DNA of 64,000 nucleotides from Streptacidiphilus albus JL83 (GTDB taxonomy: Bacteria > Actinomycetota > Actinomycetes > Streptomycetales > Streptomycetaceae). Position numbers and translations under genes: made by a program. The notes beneath the pieces were generated by a model that searched no databases, was not told the DNA's origin, and saw only the letters and a program-made list of their open reading frames with translations. Positions within the stretch are counted from its first letter, which is position 1. The number at the start of each line of letters is the position of its first letter. Positions 44,737 through 52,030 of the stretch are shown here, one piece after another. The stretch lies in NCBI RefSeq assembly GCF_000744705.1, contig NZ_JQML01000001.1, positions 2,480,001-2,544,000 on the forward strand, written 5' to 3'.

Positions 44737-45642
44737 ATGCGTGTTTTCGTCACCGGCGCCACCGGCTATGTCGGCTCCGCCGTCGTCCGCGAACTGATGG
44801 ACGCGGGGCACCAGGTCCTCGGCCTCGTCCGCTCGGACGCCGCCGCCGACTCGCTCAAGCAGACCGGGGCCGCCGTGCACCGGGGCGACCTCACCGACCT
44901 CGACAGCCTGCGGGCGGGGGCCGCCGACGCGGACGGGGTCGTCCACGCGGCCTTCAACAACGTCGGCCCCGACACCGACTTCGCGGCCTCCTGCCGGATC
45001 GAGCTGGACGCGGTCGGGGCGCTCGGGGAGGCGCTCGCCGGATCCGACCGCCCCCTCGTCGTCACCTCCGGGACCGGGTTCCTGCCGCAGGGCCGGCTCG
45101 CGACCGAGGAGGACGCGGCCGACCCGCAGTCGTTCCTGGCGATCCGGAGCGGCATGGAGGGGCTGGCCCTGTCCTTCGCCGCACGCGGCGTCCGGGTGTC
45201 ACTGCTGCGGCTCGCACCCTCGGTCCACAGCGACGCCGACAAGCGGGGCTTCCTCCCGACGCTGGTCAGGATCGCCCGGTCCACCGGCGTCTCGGCCTAC
45301 CCGGGCGAGGGCGCCAACCGCTGGCCCGGCGTCCACTGCCTGGACGCCGCCCGGCTGTACCGGCTCGCCCTGGAGTCGGCCCCGGCCGGCTCGCGGCTGC
45401 ACGCCGTCGGCGAGGAGGGCGTGCCGCTGCGCGAGATCGCCGAGGTCATCGGCCGGCACCTGGGGGTGCCGACCGTCAGCCTGACCGGCGAGCAGGCGGA
45501 GCAGCACTTCGACTGGATCGCCCACTTCGTGACCCTCGACAACCCGACCTCGAACGCGCTGACCCGGCAGCGGCTGGGCTGGAACCCGGTGCACCCGGCG
45601 CTGATCCCCGACCTGGAGGCCGGGCACTACTTCCAGGCGTAG
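44737..45642 (+). CDS. Extended SDR / NAD(P)-dependent epimerase-like oxidoreductase
   Basis: 301 residues. The cofactor loop GATGYVGSAVVRELMDAGHQVLGLVRSD is typical of atypical/extended SDRs, and VVHAAFNN follows the nucleotide half. The usual YxxxK is not evident: the region around RSGMEGLALSFAARGVRVSLLRLAPSVH has the fold but lacks Tyr, as in several atypical SDRs. AAGGAG at 44725-44730 is ideally placed. Probable target of the divergent LysR regulator. Confidence 0.88.
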   Translation: MRVFVTGATGYVGSAVVRELMDAGHQVLGLVRSDAAADSLKQTGAAVHRGDLTDLDSLRAGAADADGVVHAAFNNVGPDTDFAASCRIELDAVGALGEALAGSDRPLVVTSGTGFLPQGRLATEEDAADPQSFLAIRSGMEGLALSFAARGVRVSLLRLAPSVHSDADKRGFLPTLVRIARSTGVSAYPGEGANRWPGVHCLDAARLYRLALESAPAGSRLHAVGEEGVPLREIAEVIGRHLGVPTVSLTGEQAEQHFDWIAHFVTLDNPTSNALTRQRLGWNPVHPALIPDLEAGHYFQA

Positions 45643-45709
45643 CCGGGTCGTTCCGGGCGAGGCCGGGTCAGGGCGCCGGGCCCCGGTCGGCGCGCGCCGG
45701 GTCGGCTGC

Positions 45710-46573
45710 TCAGCGCCCCGCGAAGATCTCGCCCGGGAACGCGCCGTTGACCAGCACGGTACGGGTGAGCCGCTTGCCGATCGCGGTGAGCCGTTCCACG
45801 CCCTCGTCCCCGAGGTGCTCGTAGGGGGCGTGGGCGAGCCGGTCGGTCGTCTGCTCGACCTCGCGGCGCAGCTCGTGGCCACGCTCCGTCAGCTCGCCCG
45901 AACCGTCCAGCAGCCCGCGGTCCCGGAGCCGGTCGACCGCCGCGTCCCACTGCTCCTGGGACCAGCCGCGGTTGGCGCGGGCGAACTCGGCGGTGAAGCC
46001 CTTGCCGGTGGCGGTGTGGGTGATCAGCGCCTCCAGTCCGTCGAGCTCGGCCACGTCCAGCGCGGCCAGGTGGCCGTCGCCCCGGTGCTCGCGCAGCAGG
46101 GTGGCGGCGTGCCACAGGGCCAGGTGCGGCTGGTCCGGGACGGGGTGGTCGGCGTGCGCGGCGTACAGCGGTCGGCCGGCGGCGGTGCAGCCCGAGGTCG
46201 CCCCGACCGCGAGGGCCGCTGCCTCGGCGAGCTCCGGATCGGCCAGGACCTCCTCCCCCAGCAGCCGGTGCAGGGCCGAGTCGACCGCGCGCAGCCGCGC
46301 GCCCAGCACCTCGGCCGGGGACGCCAGCCCCCAGGCCCGTGGGATGTGGGCGGCGACCAGGCCGGGGCTGAAGTTGTAGAAGGTGGCGGTGACCGTGCCC
46401 GGGCCGACCGCTCCCATCGCCGCCGCCCGGCCCGCGAAGTAGCACATCCGCCCCGGCCGCAGCCCGACGGCGGTGAACTCCTGCTCCGCCTCGGGGGCGA
46501 AGTAGATCAGCGAGTGCAGCGAATTGAGTGCCTGATAGCAACGCCTACTAGCCAGTAGCTCCATGTCCGACAT
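45710..46573 (-). CDS. SCO6745 family protein
   Basis: 287 residues, matching the actinobacterial SCO6745 family: CYQALNSLHSLIYFAPEAEQEF, GRMCYFAGRAAAMGAVGPGTVTATFYNFSPGLVA and a C-terminal winged helix-like part (WSQEQWDAAVDRLRDRGLLDG...LTERGHELRREVE). The function is unknown; the C-terminal region looks like a DNA- or protein-binding winged helix. The start is ATG 46573 or 46564; neither has a strong ribosome site. Divergent from the 19-codon frame at 46707. Confidence 0.88.
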   Translation of the reverse strand: MSDMELLASRRCYQALNSLHSLIYFAPEAEQEFTAVGLRPGRMCYFAGRAAAMGAVGPGTVTATFYNFSPGLVAAHIPRAWGLASPAEVLGARLRAVDSALHRLLGEEVLADPELAEAAALAVGATSGCTAAGRPLYAAHADHPVPDQPHLALWHAATLLREHRGDGHLAALDVAELDGLEALITHTATGKGFTAEFARANRGWSQEQWDAAVDRLRDRGLLDGSGELTERGHELRREVEQTTDRLAHAPYEHLGDEGVERLTAIGKRLTRTVLVNGAFPGEIFAGR

Positions 46574-46706
46574 GCTAGCGAGCAGGCGCGCGCGGGGCAC
46601 CGCCCCGAGGCAACCGATTCCCGCCTTCGCCCGACCCGGCCGACCCGGCCGCTTGTCGTACCCCCTTGCTACGGTCGGCAGCAGTCGAGGAGAGGTGGGG
46701 ACCACC

Positions 46707-46766
46707 ATGGGCGAGGTAGCGCTGCGCGTGATCGAGATCGAGGAGAACCTGCTCCGTCTGGACTGA
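46707..46766 (+). CDS. Possible 19-residue peptide with a very strong ribosome site
   Basis: ATG 46707 to TGA 46766 encodes MGEVALRVIEIEENLLRLD. Upstream, GAGGAGAGGTGG (46687-46698) is a near-perfect Shine-Dalgarno at 8-nt distance, unusually strong for a chance frame. The peptide is amphipathic and acidic. It lies in the 208-bp space between the SCO6745 gene and the hydrolase gene. It could be a microprotein or signalling/leader peptide; no homologue is recalled. Confidence 0.4.
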   Translation: MGEVALRVIEIEENLLRLD

Positions 46767-46781
46767 CGCCGCAGCGGCCGT

Positions 46782-47621
46782 TCACCGGTCGACGCCGCGC
46801 GGTTCGGCCGCGACGAAGCCCAGCAGCAGCGCGCCGGTGGTCTCCGGCTCCTCCAGCATCGGCGAGTGCCCCACACCCGCCAGCGCCTCGACCCGGGCGC
46901 CGGGAACGTCGCGGTACGCGGCGAAGGCCGCAGGGCGCCACCGGTGGTCCTCGGTGCCGAAGACCACCAGCACCGGTGTCCCGAGCCCGGCCAGCCTGGC
47001 CGGAATGCTCTGCCGGACCAGGTAGTTCAGGCCCTCGCGATTGGTCTCCACGACCGTGCGGTACGACATGGCCCGCGCGGCAGCGATGGCGGCCGCGGGA
47101 ATCCCGACGGGGCGGGTGACCGCGTTCCGCATGCCCTTGCGGATGATGGGCCCGTTGAGGAGGCGCCACAGCAGCCGTCCGGGAAAGGGCGCCATCAGCA
47201 GCCCGCCGAGCCGCCCCTGGGGGATGAACGCGTCCGGGCTCGGGCCGGTGTTGATCAGGGCCAGCGACGCCACCAGCTCCGGCCGCTGCTCGGCCAGGGC
47301 GGTGGCCACGTTCCCCCCGCTGGAGTGCCCGACGACCGCCGTCACCCGGTTCACCCCGAGCCGGTCGAGCGCGGCGCCGACCCGGCGTGCCTGCGCCGGG
47401 ACCTCGTACCCACCGGTGGGATCCGCCGACCTCCCGTGGCCGAGCAGGTCGACCCGGATCACCCGGTGCCCCTCGGCCAGGCTCGGGACCACCGGGTCCC
47501 ACCAGGCAGTCGATCCCGCGGTGCCGTGGATCAGCAACAGCACCGGCGCCCCCGGCCGGCCGTCCTGCACCACGTGCATCGTCCCGTCGTCGAGCTGAAC
47601 GAACCCGTCGTCGCTGTGCAT
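46782..47621 (-). CDS. Alpha/beta-fold hydrolase
   Basis: 279 residues with the full catalytic set: oxyanion region LLLIHGTAGSTAWWD, nucleophile GHSSGGN, Asp in VVFGTEDHRW and His in GVGHSPM. DLLGHGRSADP is the usual strand-4 element. Similar to epoxide hydrolase/haloperoxidase-like esterases, but the substrate is unknown. GGGAG precedes ATG 47621. Divergent from the AraC regulator with a 65-bp gap, so the two may be co-regulated. Confidence 0.9.
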   Translation of the reverse strand: MHSDDGFVQLDDGTMHVVQDGRPGAPVLLLIHGTAGSTAWWDPVVPSLAEGHRVIRVDLLGHGRSADPTGGYEVPAQARRVGAALDRLGVNRVTAVVGHSSGGNVATALAEQRPELVASLALINTGPSPDAFIPQGRLGGLLMAPFPGRLLWRLLNGPIIRKGMRNAVTRPVGIPAAAIAAARAMSYRTVVETNREGLNYLVRQSIPARLAGLGTPVLVVFGTEDHRWRPAAFAAYRDVPGARVEALAGVGHSPMLEEPETTGALLLGFVAAEPRGVDR

Positions 47622-47686
47622 GTGCCGCTCCCGTCTTCCCGTCAGGTGACTTGACCACCGTCCCATCCACGAGCAGCCTGGCAGTC

Positions 47687-48460
47687 ATGAACGCCGGCAC
47701 GCTTCCACAAACGTGCGGTACCGACGGCGGAGCGCCGCCAGTGGCCTGGATCCGGCCGGGACAGGTCGGCTACCTCGGTCCTGACCTGGGCGTCGACCTG
47801 CACGCCACCTCGATCGCCGTGCTCACCGTCGGCCTGGACGCACCGTTCGCCCTGCACACGCCCGACCACGGCACGATCACCGCACGCAGCGCCTACGTGC
47901 CCGCCCGCATCGCCCACCGCGTGGTGGCTCCCGAGGGTCGGATCCTGCTGCTCTTCCTCGATGCGGCCGACCTCCCCGGCGGACGCGTGGCCGCCGCCAT
48001 GCAGCGGCAGGTCGGCCCCTACGGCCTCGACCACCGGCTCGAACGGGAGTTGCTCGCAGCGTGCGGGCGCAGCGGCGCGCCCGACCTCCTCGGCGCGCTG
48101 GCCGCTCCCGCGCTGCCCGGCACCCCGGACCGGCGTATCGGCCGACTGGTGGAGTCCATCCGGGCCGACCCGGGGCAGGTCCTCCGCGCCGAGCAGACCG
48201 CAGCCCGGCTGGGGCTGTCCACCTCGCACTTCCTCCATCTGTTCGCCGAGCACACCGGCACCACCTTCCGCCGCTACCAGCAGTGGGCCCGGATGCTCCA
48301 CGTCGTCCGCGGCCTCGTGGCCGGTCACGACCTCACCCGCTGCGCCGCCGACGCCGGCTTCGCCTCCCCCTCGCACCTGAGTGACACCTTCCGCCGCACC
48401 CTCGGCACCTCCGCCACCGCCGTGCTCAACTCCCGCGTCCGGTTCGACCTCGACGGCTAG
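47687..48460 (+). CDS. AraC-family transcriptional regulator
   Basis: 257 residues: an N-terminal cupin-like domain (LHATSIAVLTVGLDAPFALHTPDHG) and a C-terminal double helix-turn-helix (QTAARLGLSTSHFLHLFAEHTGTTFRRYQQWARML, CAADAGFASPSHLSDTFRRTLG). Its TAG stop (48458-48460) lies in the CTAG duplicated by the adjacent insertion sequence, so the coding sequence survived the insertion unchanged. ATG 47687 is chosen; an in-frame TTG at 47651 is less likely. Probable regulator of the divergent hydrolase. Confidence 0.9.
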   Translation: MNAGTLPQTCGTDGGAPPVAWIRPGQVGYLGPDLGVDLHATSIAVLTVGLDAPFALHTPDHGTITARSAYVPARIAHRVVAPEGRILLLFLDAADLPGGRVAAAMQRQVGPYGLDHRLERELLAACGRSGAPDLLGALAAPALPGTPDRRIGRLVESIRADPGQVLRAEQTAARLGLSTSHFLHLFAEHTGTTFRRYQQWARMLHVVRGLVAGHDLTRCAADAGFASPSHLSDTFRRTLGTSATAVLNSRVRFDLDG

Positions 48461-50205
48461 CTGTGTCCTTCGCACATAGGGAAACGTGTGTCGAGCCAGC
48501 GGGGGTGGGTTGGGTCGACTTCGAGTATGTCTAGGAGTCGGGCCTGGATGCCTTCGCTGACTAGGACGACTGGTGGGCTGGTGGCGGTGCCGCTGCGCAT
48601 ACGCAGGTCGGACAGTGCGGTCAGGATCAGTTCGCCGGTCGGCCGCAGGGCCTGGTTGCTGCCGGGCTGGAGGCCGTGCATGGTGCGCTGGTCGCCCAGG
48701 GCCTGGCGGACCTGGCGCTCGATCAGGGAGAAGACCAGCAGGGCCAGGCAGATCACGGTGATCAGGGCGGCGATGCGGCGGTTGTTCTGCAGGAACATCG
48801 GCGCGATCGCGAAGGGGCCCTTGACGTGGCTGTAGCGGCGTTCGACGGTGCCCTGGCCCTTGTAGTGCAGGAGCACCTGGGCTGCGGTGGCCTGGTCGGC
48901 GGGCAGGTTGGTCAGCAGCGTGTACCAGCCGTCGACGGCCGCTTCGGCGTCGACGGCGTCCTGGTCGAATGACCAGGTCAGGGTGGGTTTCCCGTCCGGG
49001 CTGGTGCTGACATCAGTGTGCAGGTAGGCGGTGACGCGGCGCTTCTTGGCGATCACCGCGACCGTGTCGGCGACCTTCCTGGCGTCGGGGTAGTGGCGGG
49101 TGCCCAGGTTGCGCTGGATCTTCTCCAGGTCCTCGCGGGCCCGGGCCAGCTTCTTGGTGCGGGCCTTGAGCTGTCCGGTCGCGTTGGAGCTGGAGTGGAC
49201 CAGGATCCGGCGCATCGTCAGCGCGGGGTCCTTCCTGCGCCGGCCCTTCCAGGTGAACCGGTCCTCCATGACTCGGTAGAGGGCGCGCTGGTCAGCTGGC
49301 TTGTCGGCGTCGCGTTCGGCGGTGTACTCCACGGGTTCGGCCGACTGCAGGTCCAGAGCGGCGTAGACGGCGCTGTCGACGCTGGCGGCGGCAGCCGGAG
49401 CCAGGAAGTGGACGCCTTCGGCCGTCATCGCGGACACGTTGTCGTAGGTCAGCAGTTTGCTGTCGCCTACCAGCAGCAGGTCCGGGCGCTTCGCGATCTG
49501 CCGCAGGGCGGTCATCGCGTCCACGACCTGGGAGACCTCGGCGGCTCCGCCGCTGAAGGCGCGGTGGGTGACGGGGATGCCGCCGTCGCCGGTGACCGCC
49601 AGTCCGGCCTGGATCTGCTTCAGGTCGGTGCGCCGGTCCTTGGGGTGCCCGAACTTGACCACTGGGTAGTCACTGTCGGGGTTCTCGTAGGCGCCGTAGA
49701 GGGAGACGCTGGTCATGTCCCAGTGGCAGCGTGAGGCGTCGATGCCGAACTCGGTGATCGCCTTGGCCCCGATGGAGCCGACGAGTTCGTCCAGGTGCGG
49801 GGCGACGGCGTCCAGCGCGCGGGCGATGCGGTCGTCGTTGAGGAAGTCGGCGTGGATGCCGAAGACGTCCTCCACGGCCCATTGCTCGGCCCAGCGGGCC
49901 ACCTTGAACAGGGGCGTCGGCGAGGACAGCCGGTTGGCGATCAACGCCTCGACGACCTGTCCGTGGGTGAGGTGGGCGACATCGCGCACCGGGCACAGTC
50001 CGTCGATGATGCCGGCGATGTCCAGCCGGCGCAGGAAATGCGCACAGGCCGGCAGCGCCCCCAGCCGCTTCTCCACCACTGCGGTGATCAGAAGCTCGGC
50101 TCGGGGACGCTGCACACGGGAACGGTCGCGACCGACGAAGACAGGCACGCCACCATCAACGCGCACATCCCGGCGACGACACCGCCGAGGACTAGGAATC
50201 GCCAC
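48457..50205 (-). CDS. IS1634-family DDE transposase
   Basis: 582 residues. The IS4-superfamily DDE triad is plausible: Asp in CHWDMTSVSLYGAYEN, Asp in LLVGDSKLL, and Glu in the YREK-like motif HYKGQGTVERRYSHVKGPFAIAPMFLQNNRR. The N-terminal part (AHFLRRLDIAGIIDGLCPV) and KDRRTDLKQIQAGLAV are family hallmarks. The stop codon TAG is completed by the flanking CTAG, so the element borrows its stop from the target. GTG 50205 or a downstream start could be used. Confidence 0.93.
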   Translation of the reverse strand: MAIPSPRRCRRRDVRVDGGVPVFVGRDRSRVQRPRAELLITAVVEKRLGALPACAHFLRRLDIAGIIDGLCPVRDVAHLTHGQVVEALIANRLSSPTPLFKVARWAEQWAVEDVFGIHADFLNDDRIARALDAVAPHLDELVGSIGAKAITEFGIDASRCHWDMTSVSLYGAYENPDSDYPVVKFGHPKDRRTDLKQIQAGLAVTGDGGIPVTHRAFSGGAAEVSQVVDAMTALRQIAKRPDLLLVGDSKLLTYDNVSAMTAEGVHFLAPAAAASVDSAVYAALDLQSAEPVEYTAERDADKPADQRALYRVMEDRFTWKGRRRKDPALTMRRILVHSSSNATGQLKARTKKLARAREDLEKIQRNLGTRHYPDARKVADTVAVIAKKRRVTAYLHTDVSTSPDGKPTLTWSFDQDAVDAEAAVDGWYTLLTNLPADQATAAQVLLHYKGQGTVERRYSHVKGPFAIAPMFLQNNRRIAALITVICLALLVFSLIERQVRQALGDQRTMHGLQPGSNQALRPTGELILTALSDLRMRSGTATSPPVVLVSEGIQARLLDILEVDPTHPRWLDTRFPMCEGHS

Positions 50206-50230
50206 AAAGAGTCATGTGCGAAGGACAGGG
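48461..50230 (-). mobile_element. IS1634-like insertion sequence, intact, flanked by CTAG
   Basis: A 1770-bp element. Its ends share the inverted repeat TGTCCTTCGCACAT (48464-48477 and 50214-50227), three bases in from each tip. It is flanked by direct CTAG copies at 48457-48460 and 50231-50234, read as the target duplication. The single transposase gene fills the element. The near-perfect ends and open gene suggest a recent insertion. Confidence 0.88.
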
Positions 50231-50390
50231 CTAGCCCGTCCCGGCGACGGGCTCGAAGGAGCAGGTCTCCCAGTAGCTGGCTTCCGCGCTGTTCCAGATC
50301 CGGTTGGAGGTCCCGTCGGTCAGGTGGTGCTGGTAGGCGTCAGTCGAGACGTGACTGCTGGCGGATCGACCACGTCCTGAGCCATGATCG
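50231..50390 (-). pseudogene. Possible 3' remnant of a gene disrupted or bordered by the insertion sequence
   Basis: A minus-strand frame ending in TAG within the right CTAG copy encodes AYQHHLTDGTSNRIWNSAEA and then SYWETCSFEPVAGTG, with codon use like real genes. No start with a ribosome site is found upstream and coding character is lost near 50390, so it looks like the C-terminal remnant of a protein. Before insertion the same CTAG would have ended both this frame and the AraC gene. Confidence 0.4.
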
Positions 50391-50430
50391 GCCCAGCGTC
50401 CGGTCTTCGGTCACCGGCGGGGGGAGCAGC

Positions 50431-50958
50431 ATGGACGTCCGTACGGGTGGTTGGTCGCGAGCGAGACGGTGGAGCGTCGTCGCCGTGGCGTCTTCATCGG
50501 TGCTGCTGGGCCTCTGGCTGGTGCCGACCGCGTGGTCGGCGGCCCAGGGCTTCCTCGCGGGGCCCGACGCTTCGGAACCGTCGTGCTCCTGGTCCGCCGA
50601 CATTCGGCAGGCGGACGCGGACCAGGGCCGGCTGATCCGCTGCTACCTGCGCGCGGTCGCCGAGCACAGCGAGAGCGGGCTGCGTGCGGTGGTCCCCTCG
50701 ACGGACAACGACGGACCCACTGGCTTCACCGCCACCGACTTCGCCCACACCCGGGATGCCGACCGCGGAACCACGACCGTGCTGGTCGCCGGAAACGCCG
50801 TGGACAGCGCCGACGCCACCGTGACCATCCGCTATGCCGACGGCGCGTGGCAGCAGTTGGAGATCCACCTGGCCGACCCGGGCTCGACGCACTCCTGGCG
50901 GTTCACGGACGTGGGCACTTACCCGACCTCTCCCTCCTATCCGACGGCGGCGGCCTGA
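50431..50958 (+). CDS. Secreted or membrane-anchored hypothetical protein
   Basis: 175 residues: a basic start and one hydrophobic helix (WSVVAVASSSVLLGLWLVPTAWSAA, residues about 14-38), then an extracytoplasmic domain with one Cys pair (SCSWSADIRQADADQGRLIRCYLRAV) and beta-rich sequence (TTTVLVAGNAVDSADATVTIRYADG). GGGGGGAG precedes ATG 50431. No family recognised. Confidence 0.78.
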   Translation: MDVRTGGWSRARRWSVVAVASSSVLLGLWLVPTAWSAAQGFLAGPDASEPSCSWSADIRQADADQGRLIRCYLRAVAEHSESGLRAVVPSTDNDGPTGFTATDFAHTRDADRGTTTVLVAGNAVDSADATVTIRYADGAWQQLEIHLADPGSTHSWRFTDVGTYPTSPSYPTAAA

Positions 50959-50980
50959 CCCGTCGACCGCACCCGGCGCG

Positions 50981-51229
50981 TCAGTACGTGGGCGGTTCCT
51001 CCAGCTTGGAGAACCACTCAAGGTGCCCGCACGCGGAACAGCGGTGCGCAGTGATCATGGCCCGCCTGCGCTTGTTCTTCTTGGCGAGGCCGCCGAACAC
51101 ACCGGGTTCGTCCGCGCCGCTGTACCAGGTGCCGGTCCCGTTGTCGTAGGCGCCGCGTCCTGGCTGATGCCAGACCAGGCCCTCCTCCAGTTCCGTCGAC
51201 TGGCAGTGGGTGCAGTGTCGTTCCGTCAT
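50981..51229 (-). CDS. Small zinc-ribbon protein
   Basis: 82 residues. Two CxxC pairs, CTHCQ near the N terminus and CSACGH near the C terminus, form a zinc ribbon around a Gly/Trp-rich centre and a basic patch (KKNKRRRAM). GGGGGAG precedes ATG 51229. The role is unknown; nucleic-acid or protein binding is possible. Convergent with the preceding gene (22-bp gap). Confidence 0.85.
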   Translation of the reverse strand: MTERHCTHCQSTELEEGLVWHQPGRGAYDNGTGTWYSGADEPGVFGGLAKKNKRRRAMITAHRCSACGHLEWFSKLEEPPTY

Positions 51230-51351
51230 CGTCTCCCCCGGGACTTGATTACGCCGGCCCCGGCCATGCTCCCAACGCCGGCACCGGCGCGGCAAGCCTG
51301 AGCACAACGGCGCTCCGGGCGGGACGCTCCGCTGCTCACTGCTCGTGCCGC

Positions 51352-51864
51352 TCAATCCACGACACCGAGATCCTCACGCATGATGCGACGCATCACGGCA
51401 AGCTCGGGCTCGGCGCGTTTTAGGATGAGGCGCGCGGCCTCGGCCGTCTCTCCCTCACACGGGTGACCACGATCGATTCGCTTGGCGATCGCATCCGCCT
51501 TGGCCAGCTCCTCGTTGAGAGAACGGGACGCTTCGAGCACCCGCTCGGAGGCGATCATCTGCGCTCCGGCACAGCAGTCCCTGTGCTCACGTCGGGATTC
51601 CTCAAGGCGGGCTCGGTCCTCGTCGGTGTACCGGCCGGCGCTGATCCGGGGCACGGCGTCCTTGAGCAGGGTGTGCAACTGCGCCGAGGCCCCGACCATC
51701 GCCGTGTAGCCTGCGCGGCGCTCCTCGAATCGCCGCCGGTCGCTCGCTGCCGCATCCTCCCTGGCGCGCTGGCGCGACGTCGCACGAACGGCGAGGAAGG
51801 GCGCAAGCAGCGTGCCCAGCACGCCCACCACGCCGGTGACCATCGAGGCCATGGCGTCATTCAC
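51352..51864 (-). CDS. Hypothetical protein with one membrane helix and a coiled coil
   Basis: About 170 residues from GTG 51864 (GAGG 8 nt upstream). One N-terminal membrane helix (MVTGVVGVLGTLLAPFLAV) is followed by long charged helices likely to form a coiled coil (RQRAREDAAASDRRRFEERRAGY, DEDRARLEESRREHRD, LNEELAKADAIAKRI). An upstream start at 51960 would add 32 Arg-rich residues. No recognised family; similar small membrane-coiled-coil proteins are common in actinomycetes. Confidence 0.65.
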   Translation of the reverse strand: MNDAMASMVTGVVGVLGTLLAPFLAVRATSRQRAREDAAASDRRRFEERRAGYTAMVGASAQLHTLLKDAVPRISAGRYTDEDRARLEESRREHRDCCAGAQMIASERVLEASRSLNEELAKADAIAKRIDRGHPCEGETAEAARLILKRAEPELAVMRRIMREDLGVVD

Positions 51865-52030
51865 ACAGCCGACCTCAGCCAATTCGGCATCGCCCAAGGC
51901 ACGGTAGGCCGTCGACCTCATCTCCCGTCGACGACCGGCCTCGCGCCTTCGCGGGGACACGCTGCGGGGTGGGAGTCCGGATCACCCGGGCTCCCACCCC
52001 TCAGCTGTACCGCCTCACTTCACGTCGCGG

